Positions 17,478 through 26,062 of a stretch of DNA of 64,000 nucleotides are shown one piece after another; within the stretch, counting starts at the first letter, position 1, and each line of letters begins with the position of its first letter. The notes under the pieces are model-generated. The model was not told the origin of the DNA. It made no database searches and worked only from the letters and a program-made list of their open reading frames with translations. The position numbers and the translations under genes are program-made. Source of the DNA: Streptomyces sp. NBC_00775. GTDB lineage: Bacteria > Actinomycetota > Actinomycetes > Streptomycetales > Streptomycetaceae. Location of the stretch: contig NZ_CP108938.1 of assembly GCF_036347135.1 (NCBI RefSeq), positions 8,246,001-8,310,000 on the forward strand. The letters are read 5' to 3'.

Positions 17478-18685
17478 ACGTCGAAGAGCTCGTACGTGAC
17501 ACCTTCCGTGAGCAGGCCACCGACGGCGCGCTCACACCGCCCGGCTTCGCCGACCGCGTGCTCGCCGTCCGCAGGCGCCGCAGGACCCGGACGATCGCGG
17601 GCGCCGCGGTGGCCACCGCAGCCGCCGTCGCGGCGGCCGTCGCGGTGCCGCTGCTCGACACCGGCGGGGACGACGTCCGGCCGGCCAGCCAGATGAACCG
17701 GAGCGACATCATCGCCCACCCGGACCAGTCGCCACCGCGTGACCTGATCGCGGCGGGGGACACGGCGGTCGCCGCGTTCAGCACCACCAAGCAGGTGAAG
17801 CAGCCCAACAAGGACAAGATCATCACGCGGACCTACAGTCTGCTGGACCAGAAGACCGGCAAGTACGTGAAGGACTCCCGCTGGTCCTTCGTCGACGTCG
17901 CGCCGGGCATGCGGACCGCGGCCGTCCTGGAGCGTGAACTGCCCGCCAAGCGCGTCGGGTTGCTCGACCTGATGACCGGCAAGGTGGACCGCTGGATCCC
18001 GGTCGGGCACGGCGTGGCCGGCGTCCACTTCTCGCCCGACGGCAAGAAGCTCGTCGCCACGACGTACGCCAAGAATCCGGACCGGCTCTACTGGAGCAAG
18101 AGGATCCCGGTCAACGACACCGTCGAGCCGCAGTCCGTGCCCAGCCGCACCGGGTTCACCGTCATCGACGTCGCCTCCGGGAAGGGCGACTGGCACAAGG
18201 CGCCGTACTGGAAGGACGAGATGGGCTGGTCGCCCAACTCCCGCACGGACTTCGCGTTCAACCACGACGGCAAGCTGCTCTACGAGCAGATCGCGATGGC
18301 GCCCGGCCGCATCTACCACGACTTCCAGGGCAAGAAGGTGCCCACGCCCGCCGACGAGAAGCACCTCGGCTGGACGGATGCGGGCCTCTCGCCCGACGGC
18401 AAGCTGGTGGCAGGCGAATTCTCGGGCCAGGGCAAGGAGATCTCCTCCGAGATCACCGATCCGCTGACCGGCAAGCGCATCACCAAGGTGCCCGGTCAGA
18501 TGCTGCTCGCCTGGGCCGACAACAAGCGGATCATCGCCTGGGGCATCATCCCCGGCACCAACGAGTTCAAGCAGCAGCTCGTCCTCGTCACCGTCGGCAG
18601 CGACAAGATCGTGCCCCTGAGCGACTTCCGCACGCCCAAGGACAACACGGCCGGACGCTGGGAGCCCCTGTTCAGCTCACGCTGA
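17474..18685 (+). CDS. Membrane-anchored PD40/WD40-like protein paired with the sigma factor
   Basis: 403 residues. A cytoplasmic N-terminal part of about 40 residues (VEELVRDTFREQA...) with a basic RRRRRTRT stop, one membrane helix (about 41-62), and an extracellular beta-propeller-like region with repeated SPDGKKLVA / SPDGKLVAGEF blades. The gene begins inside the sigma gene's stop (GTGA). The position and topology suggest a sensor or anti-sigma-like function, although no zinc anti-sigma domain is present. The 3' end overlaps the convergent DapA-like gene by 14 nt. Confidence 0.8.
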   Translation: MNVEELVRDTFREQATDGALTPPGFADRVLAVRRRRRTRTIAGAAVATAAAVAAAVAVPLLDTGGDDVRPASQMNRSDIIAHPDQSPPRDLIAAGDTAVAAFSTTKQVKQPNKDKIITRTYSLLDQKTGKYVKDSRWSFVDVAPGMRTAAVLERELPAKRVGLLDLMTGKVDRWIPVGHGVAGVHFSPDGKKLVATTYAKNPDRLYWSKRIPVNDTVEPQSVPSRTGFTVIDVASGKGDWHKAPYWKDEMGWSPNSRTDFAFNHDGKLLYEQIAMAPGRIYHDFQGKKVPTPADEKHLGWTDAGLSPDGKLVAGEFSGQGKEISSEITDPLTGKRITKVPGQMLLAWADNKRIIAWGIIPGTNEFKQQLVLVTVGSDKIVPLSDFRTPKDNTAGRWEPLFSSR

Positions 18686-19571
18686 CCAGCTCCTCGTAGG
18701 CCGCCAGCAGCCCGTCGACCGTCTCCCGGCCGGCGGGCCGCAGCGGTGAGCGGACCGGCCCCGCGGGCAGCCCCAGCGCGCCCAGCAGCCCCTTCGCGGT
18801 GACCGTGCCGGGCAGGCCGGCCGACATCATCAACTCGATGAGCGGGATGGCCCGTTGCTGACGGCGAACGGCCCCGGCCGTGTCCCCGGCGTCGAACGCG
18901 TCGAGAACCGCGAGGAACTGACGGGGCGCCACATTCGCCACGGTGCTGATGAAACCGGACCCGCCGACCGCCCGCGTCGCGAGCACGTACTCGTCGCAGC
19001 CCGCGTAGTACGCCAACTCCGTGCGGGCCAGCACCTTCTGGGTGCCCAGGAGGTCGTACGCACAGTCCTTGACCGCCACGATCCTCGGGTGCTCGGCGAG
19101 CCGGATCATCGTCTCCGGCTCGATGCGCGTGCCGGTGCGTCCCGGGATGTCGTACAGCGCGAGCGGCAGCCCCGAGGCATCCGCGATCTCGCGGAAGTGC
19201 GCCTCGACGGCGTCCTGCGGGGGCCTGCTGTAGTACGGCGTGACCACCAGCAGCCCGTCAGCGCCCGCCTTTTCGGCCTCCAGGGCCAGCTCCACGGTGT
19301 GCCGGGTGTCGGCCGTGCCGACCCCCGCCACGATCGACGCCCGCTCCCCGACCGCCTCCCGCACCGCCCGCACCAGCGCGGACTTCTCCGCGTCCGTCGT
19401 GGTCGGGGACTCGCCCGTGGTGCCGGAGAGGACCAGCCCGTCGCAGCCGTCCGAGACCAGCCGCTCGGCGAGGTGCTGCGCGCCGTCGAGGTCGAGCGCG
19501 CCCGCCTCGGTGAAGGGGGTGATCATCGCGCAGAGGGCGCGGCCGAAGGGAGTGGTGCCCGGTGTCGTCAT
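18672..19571 (-). CDS. 4-hydroxy-tetrahydrodipicolinate synthase-family protein (DapA-like)
   Basis: 299 residues, TIM-barrel Schiff-base aldolase. Motifs: GTTGESPTTT (about 48-57), LYDIPGRTGTRI with the proton-relay Tyr, and VAVKDCAYDL with the Schiff-base lysine. These match true DapA, which condenses pyruvate with aspartate semialdehyde, better than the sugar-acid dehydratases elsewhere in this window. ATG at 19571. It stands apart from other lysine genes, so it may be a second DapA or a relative with another aldehyde substrate. Confidence 0.82.
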   Translation of the reverse strand: MTTPGTTPFGRALCAMITPFTEAGALDLDGAQHLAERLVSDGCDGLVLSGTTGESPTTTDAEKSALVRAVREAVGERASIVAGVGTADTRHTVELALEAEKAGADGLLVVTPYYSRPPQDAVEAHFREIADASGLPLALYDIPGRTGTRIEPETMIRLAEHPRIVAVKDCAYDLLGTQKVLARTELAYYAGCDEYVLATRAVGGSGFISTVANVAPRQFLAVLDAFDAGDTAGAVRRQQRAIPLIELMMSAGLPGTVTAKGLLGALGLPAGPVRSPLRPAGRETVDGLLAAYEELVSVS

Positions 19572-19745
19572 GCCGACAGTCTCGGCACCTCGACCGTGAA
19601 GCTCCACTTAATTCTTCTACGAGGTACTGGCAATGGATGCTACGTAGTGCGGGCTCCTGGGGGGATCGAGGCCCTAGTGCCAAACCGGCCCCTTATGGGT
19701 CACCATGGCGAGGACGGAAGTCGGCGGCAGATCGCGGGAGGCGTC

Positions 19746-19874
19746 ATGAGGCTCGGCAAGGCACTCGCCACCGGAGTTGCGGAAGAGCAGGCTCACACGC
19801 AGGACGAGGAACTCCCCGAAGTGGTCGAGGAGTTCGAGGCGTCCGTGCCCGAAGAGGTCCCGGTCGCCCGATGA
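19746..19874 (+). CDS. Small acidic protein (42 aa) coupled to a Cys-rich protein
   Basis: MRLGKALATG followed by a strongly acidic tail (EEQAHTQDEELPEVVEEFE...). The stop overlaps the next gene's ATG (ATGA), and GGAGG stands just upstream, both signs of a real coupled gene. No family recognised. Its charge suggests a partner or chaperone for the following protein. Confidence 0.6.
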   Translation: MRLGKALATGVAEEQAHTQDEELPEVVEEFEASVPEEVPVAR

Positions 19875-20536
19875 GGCTGCGGCTCCCCGAGGAACGACCG
19901 ACGGAGCCGCCGACCGGATACAAGATCGCCCACCCGGTGCTGTCCCAGGACGGCACCCGGGCCGGGTTCACCGGCGTATCGCTGGGTGGCGCGCTGCCGT
20001 ACGGAGTGCTGGACGAGGCGCGCTGTGTCTACGGGCGACGGCACCGGGCGCCGCACCGCCGCTGTGACTGCGGCTTCCACTGCGTACACGACTCCGCCGC
20101 CGCCGAGGCGATGCTCTGCACCGCCGAGCACCGCGCGGCCGTCCTCCTCGACGTCACCGTCCTCGGCGCGTACATCCGCTTTGAGCAGGGCTTCCGCTAT
20201 GCCCGCCAGCGGGTACGCACGGCGACCGTCGGCCCGTGCGCCTGCGGCGCCGTGGCCGGAGCCCTGGCCGACGCGGGCTGGGGGCGGCCGGGGTGGCGCG
20301 CGCTGACGGCGGCGTGCGCGGGATGCGTACGCGGTCGTACGTCCCTCTCGCTCGCTTCCTTCGCACGGCTGGCGGGGGAGGGGCTGCGGGTCCGGGCCGG
20401 GAGTGGTGCGGTGGCCGCGCCCGCCGACCTCGGCGTCTCCGAGCTCGTTGCCGAGGCGGCCCTGCTGCAGGCCCGACTCGACTGGTTCCAGACCCAGTTG
20501 GCCCGCCTGGACGAGGGCGGGCCACAGGCCCGCTGA
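19871..20536 (+). CDS. Cys-rich conserved hypothetical protein
   Basis: 221 residues, not recognised as a named family. Cysteines are clustered as RRCDCGFHCVHD (about 60), PCACGA (about 120) and TAACAGCVRG (about 145), which looks like metal binding (Zn or Fe-S), although spacing fits no standard motif. The N-terminus IAHPVLSQDGTRAGFTGVSLGGALPYGVLD is soluble. No signal peptide or helix. It forms a two-gene operon with the small acidic protein at 19746. Confidence 0.65.
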   Translation: MRLRLPEERPTEPPTGYKIAHPVLSQDGTRAGFTGVSLGGALPYGVLDEARCVYGRRHRAPHRRCDCGFHCVHDSAAAEAMLCTAEHRAAVLLDVTVLGAYIRFEQGFRYARQRVRTATVGPCACGAVAGALADAGWGRPGWRALTAACAGCVRGRTSLSLASFARLAGEGLRVRAGSGAVAAPADLGVSELVAEAALLQARLDWFQTQLARLDEGGPQAR

Positions 20537-20745
20537 GGGTCGCGGCGCCAGGGGTGGCGCGCACCGGGGTGCCGCCGCCCGGTTTCGCCGTGTCTTCCCG
20601 CCGACGACTCTGATCGTCGGCATCTCTGTCGTGCCCTCCTGCCGGCGAGTCCGACCGTCCGGACCTCCGCCTTGACCCCACCACGCCCCCTACCGACAAC
20701 TCTCCTCGCCTGGACAAAAAAAGTTTTCGGTGGGAGGGTGGAGTC

Positions 20746-21405
20746 ATGTTGGACGTGACCGTGATCGAGGACGCAGAGGCCGCCGCCGTCTCGCTGGACC
20801 CCATACGGGCCCGGTTGCTGGCCGAGCTGGCCGCCGGGCCCGCGTCGGCCGCCATGCTGGCCGGAAAGGTCGGGCTGCCCCGGCAGAAGGTGAACTACCA
20901 CCTGAAGGCGCTGGAGCGGCACGGCCTGGTCGAGCTCGCGGGTGAGCGCCGCAAGGGCAATGTCACCGAGCGGCTGATGCGGGCGACCGCGGCGTCGTAC
21001 GTCATCTCGCCGCTCGCCCTGGCCGCCGTGCAGCCCGACCCGGACCGCTTCCGGGACCAGCTGTCCGCCCGCTGGCTGCTCGCGCTCGCCGCCCGGCTCG
21101 TACGGGACGTCGGTTCGCTGATCACCGGTGCGGCCAAGGCCCGCAAGCGGCTCGCGACGTACGCCCTCGATGGTGAGGTGACCTTCGCCTCCGCCGCCGA
21201 CCGGGCCGCGTTCATCGAGGAGTTGACGGTCGGCGTCGGCGCGCTGATCCGCAAGTACCACGACGGCGACGCGGAGGGCGGCCGCCCGCACCGGATCGTC
21301 GTCGCCGTCCACCCCACGCTCAAACCCGAAGCCGCTGAAGCCGCTGAAGCCGCTGAAGTCGCGGGCATCGCGGACGCCGCTCAAGCCGTAGAAGCCGGAC
21401 ACTGA
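20746..21405 (+). CDS. ArsR-family winged-helix regulator
   Basis: 219 residues. Winged helix at about 15-75: LDPIRARLLAELAAGPASAA, LAGKVGLPRQKVNYHLKALE, and the wing HGLVELAGERRKGN. No arsenic-type Cys pair, so it does not look metal-responsive. The C-terminus contains a 9-bp repeat (AAEAAEAAE) that is probably simple sequence. It precedes the SRPBCC gene by 19 nt, the usual ArsR-AHSA1 pairing. GGGAGGG lies 9 nt before the ATG. Confidence 0.88.
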   Translation: MLDVTVIEDAEAAAVSLDPIRARLLAELAAGPASAAMLAGKVGLPRQKVNYHLKALERHGLVELAGERRKGNVTERLMRATAASYVISPLALAAVQPDPDRFRDQLSARWLLALAARLVRDVGSLITGAAKARKRLATYALDGEVTFASAADRAAFIEELTVGVGALIRKYHDGDAEGGRPHRIVVAVHPTLKPEAAEAAEAAEVAGIADAAQAVEAGH

Positions 21406-21424
21406 TCACTCAGGAGCCATCACC

Positions 21425-22159
21425 ATGTCCAAGGAATTCGAGATCGCCCGGGAGTTCGAGGTCGATGCCGCACCGGAGGAGGTGTGGGACGCGATCACCG
21501 GCGGTACCGGCGGCTGGCTGTGGCCGATGGAGTTCGAGCCGCGCCAGGGCGGGGCCGGGCCCTTCGGCTCCACGCTCACCAACTGGGACCCGCCGCACCG
21601 GCTGACCAGCCTGGTCGAGGACGTCGAGGGCATCTCCCAGCAGACCCTCAACCAGATCGACGAGACGATCGAGCCGCGCGACGGCGGCCGCCGCTCCTGG
21701 ATGCGGTACGTGCACAGCGGGATCTTCGTCGAGGACTGGGACAACCAGTACGACGGCGCGAGCAAGCACACGGACTTCTATCTGCACACCCTGCGCGAGT
21801 ACCTGACCCACTTCGCGGGCCGCCCGGTCGCCTTCTCGACGTTCGACGGACCCGGGGCGTCCATGGCGTCCGACGCCTTCGCCACGGTCGGGCGGGCGCT
21901 CGGCCTCGCGGACGACACCGCCGGGGGAGCGCGGGTCCGGGCCCAGGGCCCCGACGGCGCGGTCCTCGACGCCGTGGTCGACTACCGCGACCCGTACTTC
22001 ATCGGGCTGCGTACCGACAACGCCCTCATCCGCTTCTTCGGGCGCAACCACTGGGGCGCGCCGGTCGGCATCAGCGTCCACGACTTCGCGGCCGACGCCG
22101 ACGCCAAGCGGAACGAGACCGCTTGGCAGGGCTGGCTGAACGGTGTGTTCGGCGCCTAG
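21425..22159 (+). CDS. SRPBCC (AHSA1/Bet v1-like) domain protein
   Basis: 244 residues. IAREFEVDAAPEEVWDAITG at the N-terminus starts the START/Bet v1 fold, with an activator-of-Hsp90-type second half. Family proteins bind hydrophobic ligands in a deep pocket; the ligand is unknown. Same operon as the ArsR regulator. A 19-bp hairpin follows 27 nt after the stop. Confidence 0.85.
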   Translation: MSKEFEIAREFEVDAAPEEVWDAITGGTGGWLWPMEFEPRQGGAGPFGSTLTNWDPPHRLTSLVEDVEGISQQTLNQIDETIEPRDGGRRSWMRYVHSGIFVEDWDNQYDGASKHTDFYLHTLREYLTHFAGRPVAFSTFDGPGASMASDAFATVGRALGLADDTAGGARVRAQGPDGAVLDAVVDYRDPYFIGLRTDNALIRFFGRNHWGAPVGISVHDFAADADAKRNETAWQGWLNGVFGA

Positions 22160-22186
22160 GCGCAGGAAGCCGTTCAACGCCTGGGC

Positions 22187-22233
22187 AGGGGAAGAGCCCG
22201 GCCCCCCGGACGACGGGGCCGGGCTCTTCCCCT
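22187..22233. terminator. 19-bp perfect hairpin between convergent genes
   Basis: 22187-22205 pairs with 22215-22233, loop 9 nt. It serves the SRPBCC operon and the convergent nuclease gene ending at 22271. Confidence 0.88.
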
Positions 22234-22270
22234 GTGCGGGCTGCGGCCGAGGCCGCGGCCCGTTACAGGC

Positions 22271-24094
22271 CTACGGCCGGAACCGCAGCACCTGCGGGTC
22301 GTGGTCGCTGATCTGGTCGTTGAACTCCGAGTTGATGTGCACGCTGTCGTACTCGAAGCAGTCCTTGCGGATCGACGGACTGATCAGGATCTGGTCCAGG
22401 ACCTGCTGGTTGCCCTGGTAGTCGTACGTGTAACGCTCGCTCTTCGGCAGCGACTTGATCGCCGACCAGAGCTCGCCGTCACCTTCGAGGATCTTGGCGG
22501 TGTCGGAGAACTCGAAGTCGTTGATGTCACCGAGGGTGATGACGTCGGCGTTCTTCTGCGTGTCCAGGATCTGGTTGACGAAGGTGTTCACCGCCGTCGC
22601 CTGGAGGTGACGCTGGGTCTCCGAGCTGCGCGTCACCGGCTGGTACTGCGAGGTCAGACCCTGGTCGCCACCCTTGGAGTTGAGGTGGTTGGCGATCACG
22701 AAGACCGTCTTGCCCTTGAAGACGAACTCGCCGGCCAGCGGCTTGCGGCTGGACGTCCAGGCCGTGTTGGCCGGGTCGATGCGACCGGGGGAGGCGGTGA
22801 GCTGCGCCTTGCCGTGCACCTTCGTGACGCCGACCGCGGTCGTGGCGTCGCCGCCCGCGCGGTCGGTGAAGGAGACCCGCTCCGGGTTGAACAGGAACAC
22901 CTGGCGGATGTTGCCGCCCGGCTCGCCGCCGTCGGTGTCGTTGGTCGGCGTGATGGAGCGCCAGTCGTACGTCGGGCCGCCCGCCGCGACGATCGCGTCG
23001 ATCAGCTTGTTCACCGTCACATCGGCGGCGACCGTGCCGTCGTCCGTCGCGCCGTTGTTGTCCTGGATCTCCTCCAGGGACACGATGTCGGGCGACTGCA
23101 GGTTGTTCACGATCGCGGCGGCGTGCTCCTCGAACGTGGCGTCGGACGGGTCGAGGTTCTCGACGTTGTACGTCGCCACCGCGAGCTCGTTCTTCGACTG
23201 CTTCTGCGTGGTCTCGCGCTCCAGGCCGGCGCTCTCCACGGTGCCGAGCTGGCCGGCGACGAGGGTGTAGCCGCCGTACGCGTTGTAGTCCAGCGGGCCG
23301 GCCGTGACGCCGGCGAGCGTGTCGCCGACGTTCACCTTCGGGAAGTCCGCCGTCGCACCCAGCGACTGGATCTGGAGGCGGCCGGTGTTCTGCGAGGTGT
23401 ACGAGCCGTAGACGGTGCCGCCGCGGCGGTTGACGTGCTCGTTCGGCTTCACCGTGACCCACAGCTCGCTGTACGGGTCGGTGGCGGTGACCACACGGGT
23501 GTCGGCGACCTGGACGTTCATGCCCTCAAGGGACTCGTAGTAGTCCAGGGCGTACTTCGTCGGCTCCAGGGTCAGACCGTTGATCGAGCCGCTCGCGGCG
23601 GTGTCGCCCGCGGGGGTGTAGTCGTCCGGTACGGACGTGGCGTCGACGACCGTCGCGGCCGGGACGGCGTTGCCGCTGGAGAGCACGGTCACCGTCGGCT
23701 TCGAGATCTCCGTCAGCGACTGGTTGCCGGTGGACGCGCCGCCCGGGACGTACTCCGAGACCGTGCCGGAGACCGTGACGGAGTCTCCGACGGCGACCTT
23801 CGGGGTGGAGCTGGTGAAGACGAACACGCCCTCACTGGTGGCCGCGTTGTCGTCGGCGTCCGGGTCCTGGAGCCAGAAGCCCTTCGAAGAACCGTAGGTC
23901 CGCACGGCGGTGACGATGCCCGGCACGTCCGTGACCTTCGTCCCCGCGAGCGGGGAGAGGCGGGTCGTGCCCTGGATGTCGTGGATGCGGACGGTGTCCG
24001 CGTGAGCCGGGGTGGTGAGCACCACGGCGGAAAGGGTGGAACAGACCGCGGCGACGGTCAGCGCGCCTATGCGCGTCGTTCTCTTGCTCGGCAA
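22271..24094 (-). CDS. Secreted ExeM/NucH-like endonuclease/exonuclease/phosphatase protein (copy 2)
   Basis: 607 residues, paralogue of the gene at 4025-5824 over its whole length. Signal peptide to about residue 32 (VVLTTPAHA), N-terminal beta domain with GFWLQDPDADDNAATSEGVF, and EEP domain with YNVENLDPS, VSLEEIQDNNGA, IANHLNSKGG, GDINDFEF and SDHDPQVLRF. All catalytic positions expected for the fold are kept in both copies. Predicted to be exported and cut extracellular nucleic acid or phosphodiesters. It shares an upstream element with copy 1. Confidence 0.88.
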   Translation of the reverse strand: MPSKRTTRIGALTVAAVCSTLSAVVLTTPAHADTVRIHDIQGTTRLSPLAGTKVTDVPGIVTAVRTYGSSKGFWLQDPDADDNAATSEGVFVFTSSTPKVAVGDSVTVSGTVSEYVPGGASTGNQSLTEISKPTVTVLSSGNAVPAATVVDATSVPDDYTPAGDTAASGSINGLTLEPTKYALDYYESLEGMNVQVADTRVVTATDPYSELWVTVKPNEHVNRRGGTVYGSYTSQNTGRLQIQSLGATADFPKVNVGDTLAGVTAGPLDYNAYGGYTLVAGQLGTVESAGLERETTQKQSKNELAVATYNVENLDPSDATFEEHAAAIVNNLQSPDIVSLEEIQDNNGATDDGTVAADVTVNKLIDAIVAAGGPTYDWRSITPTNDTDGGEPGGNIRQVFLFNPERVSFTDRAGGDATTAVGVTKVHGKAQLTASPGRIDPANTAWTSSRKPLAGEFVFKGKTVFVIANHLNSKGGDQGLTSQYQPVTRSSETQRHLQATAVNTFVNQILDTQKNADVITLGDINDFEFSDTAKILEGDGELWSAIKSLPKSERYTYDYQGNQQVLDQILISPSIRKDCFEYDSVHINSEFNDQISDHDPQVLRFRP

Positions 24095-24487
24095 GGGAAT
24101 CCCTCCGGGGACGTACTTGAGCGCCGGGACGAGGGTGGAGCAGTGGGGGGAGCGCGACCTGCGTGCGGGCCGGTGACGCGCGTGGAAGTGTGGGTGGCCG
24201 GGTGGCCGTGCAACTTCTACGCGCGTAAATCTCGTGTGTGACCAGGGGAGTTGTCAAGGTTTCAGCGGTGTACGACTCCTGTCAGGGACATGAACCGGGC
24301 GGCATGGGTGGAAATCCGTCTAGGCTGAGTCGTCGGCGCGGAACTCCGGGGCGGCCACCGGATGCTCGCGTCCGGGGACGGTTCTCGGGGTCCGACGCCT
24401 GGGGCATCTGCCGCTGCTCGCCGACGCTCGTCTCGCCTTGCCACGATTACCCTGCTTTTCCTGGTTGTTCGGAGGAGAACCCAGCCG
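24095..24487. other. Divergent region between nuclease copy 2 and the acidic unknown gene
   Basis: 393 nt. The minus-strand side holds the shared element at 24216-24238 and a TTGACA hexamer (minus strand, 24252-24257) just upstream. The plus-strand side ends in GGAGG before the ATG at 24488. No gene seen. Confidence 0.45.
24216..24238 (-). promoter_or_regulatory. Shared upstream element of nuclease copy 2
   Basis: Plus-strand TCTACGCGCGT at 24216-24226, then AAATCTCGTGTG. It corresponds to 5951-5974 before copy 1 (TCTACGCGCGT then CAATCGTGTG) at nearly the same distance from the start codon (122 versus 127 nt). Confidence 0.5.
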
Positions 24488-25921
24488 ATGTCAGACAGCT
24501 CGCCCTTGCCGCCGGTGCGGCTGACTTCCGAAGCGGAGCTGGCGCGGGACGCGCTCGCCGCACCGTTGCTCTCCCGCGCCGCGCGGCTGGCCCGCTGGGC
24601 GGGTCCGGACACGCGCGTCGGCGCGGGGGGCGAACTCGTCGAGGAGCAGCTTCCCGAGGCGGCTGCCGCACTCGGGCTCTCCGGGGACGACGCGGCCGCC
24701 CTCGCCAGTGAGGCCTGGCGGGTGGCCGTCGACACCGGGCTCGTCGGGATCGTGGACGAGGAGGAGGGCACCGTCGGCGCGGGCGAGGACCTCTCCCTGC
24801 TCACCTCCGGAGGACCGCAGGACGTCCTGGGCGTGTGGCTCGGCGCACTGGACGCGGTGCTGGCCGACGCGAGCGTGCCCGACCTGGACGATCTCGTCGG
24901 AGCGATGGACGAGGGCGGCGAGGTCGACTTCTCCTCCCTGGACTGGGATCCGGAGGCCGAGGCCGAGTTCCTCGACGGGGTGCTCGGCAATCTGTATCTG
25001 CTCACCGTGAGCGAGGAGGGGCCCGGGGAAGGGCCCATTCCGCTGCCCGCGCTCGCCGCGTCGATGATCGTGCCCGACGACATGGGGGAGCCCACCAACG
25101 ACGTCCTGGAGCAGGTGTCGGACGCGATGATGCGGCTCGACGACCAGTTCCGGCTGCTGGAGCCCATCGGACTCGTCGACTTCCAGCCCGTCGACGAGGC
25201 GTTGATGGGGGAGCCCGACGAGGAAGCCGAGGAGCCGGCGGCCGTCGACGACACGGATGTCTCGCGGTACGGCATGGTGCGGCTGACTCCGCTCGGGCTG
25301 TACGGGATCCGGGCGCGGCTGCTCGAAGCGGGCATGTCCGCTCCCGCGGTGGGCGACCTGGCGGACAAGGGGGCGGACACGCTGCTGGACGGCACGTCCG
25401 CGTTTCCGCCGGCCGCGGCCCAGGCCGAGACCGAGCAGTGGCTCGCCCGGCGCGAACCGCTGCCCGCCGCACGGGAGTTGCTCGCCGCGGCCCGCGGTGG
25501 CGACGCCGGGGCCCCGCTGCGCCGGCTGCGCTGTCAGCAGGCGCTCTCGCTCGTCGGCATGGAGGCCGAGCCCGCGCTGCGCGAAGTGCTCGACGACGCG
25601 GAGCTGGGCGGGCTCGCCCGGGTCTGGCTCTCCGAGCACGGGGTGCCCGACGTGCCCGCGCCGTCCGAGGCGATGGTCTTCTGGCTCACCATCGACACCC
25701 TGGCGGCCCAGCTCGCGGCCGAGGGCAACTCCGACGAACTCCAGGCCCTGGTGGAGGGCCTGGCCCAGCAGCACAGCGGCTTCTTCGCCACGGCGTGGCG
25801 GGTGGACCACCCGGCTACGCCGGATGTCCTGGAGGCCATGGGGCGGCTGCACCCCGACAAGAAGGTGGCCAAGCAGGCTCGTAAAGCGGCGTTCAAGGCC
25901 CGCTCCCAGCAAGGGAGTTGA
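24488..25921 (+). CDS. Acidic conserved hypothetical protein
   Basis: 477 residues. No known family recognised. It is soluble, strongly acidic and Leu/Ala-rich, with an MSDSSPLPPVRLTSEAELAR start and a mostly helical look. A low-complexity acidic segment is near residue 245 (EPDEEAEEPAAVDDTD). The C-terminal 150 residues (REVLDDAELGGLARVWLSEH, and later VLEAMGRLHPDKKVAKQARK) resemble HEAT-like helical repeats. ATG 24488 has GGAGG nine nt upstream. It stands alone between two hairpins. Confidence 0.75.
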   Translation: MSDSSPLPPVRLTSEAELARDALAAPLLSRAARLARWAGPDTRVGAGGELVEEQLPEAAAALGLSGDDAAALASEAWRVAVDTGLVGIVDEEEGTVGAGEDLSLLTSGGPQDVLGVWLGALDAVLADASVPDLDDLVGAMDEGGEVDFSSLDWDPEAEAEFLDGVLGNLYLLTVSEEGPGEGPIPLPALAASMIVPDDMGEPTNDVLEQVSDAMMRLDDQFRLLEPIGLVDFQPVDEALMGEPDEEAEEPAAVDDTDVSRYGMVRLTPLGLYGIRARLLEAGMSAPAVGDLADKGADTLLDGTSAFPPAAAQAETEQWLARREPLPAARELLAAARGGDAGAPLRRLRCQQALSLVGMEAEPALREVLDDAELGGLARVWLSEHGVPDVPAPSEAMVFWLTIDTLAAQLAAEGNSDELQALVEGLAQQHSGFFATAWRVDHPATPDVLEAMGRLHPDKKVAKQARKAAFKARSQQGS

Positions 25922-25933
25922 GAGCGCGGCGAG

Positions 25934-25962
25934 GCGGCGGGGGCAAGGTTTACCCCCGCCGC
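25934..25962 (+). terminator. Hairpin after the acidic unknown gene
   Basis: GCGGCGGGGG (25934-25943) pairs perfectly with CCCCCGCCGC (25953-25962), 12 nt after the stop. Confidence 0.75.
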
Positions 25963-25990
25963 TCCATGCGTCAGGTCAGTGCGTCGGCCC

Positions 25991-26062
25991 GATGAGTCGG
26001 CAGTGGTGCCGCTCGATGTGTCGGCAGGTGTACCGCTCGATGTGTCAGCAGTGGTACCGCGT
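25991..26062. repeat. Three 24-bp tandem repeats across the end of a gene
   Basis: Units at 25991-26014, 26015-26038 and 26039-26062, each eight codons long and in phase with the minus-strand gene ending at 26045. The stop TGA of that gene (26045-26047) lies at the position that reads CGA in the other two units. Confidence 0.85.

Noticed and set aside
21331..21360. 9-bp repeats at the end of the ArsR gene as a regulatory array
   Set aside because: They encode AAEAAEAAE in frame and are best explained as simple sequence in a disordered tail.
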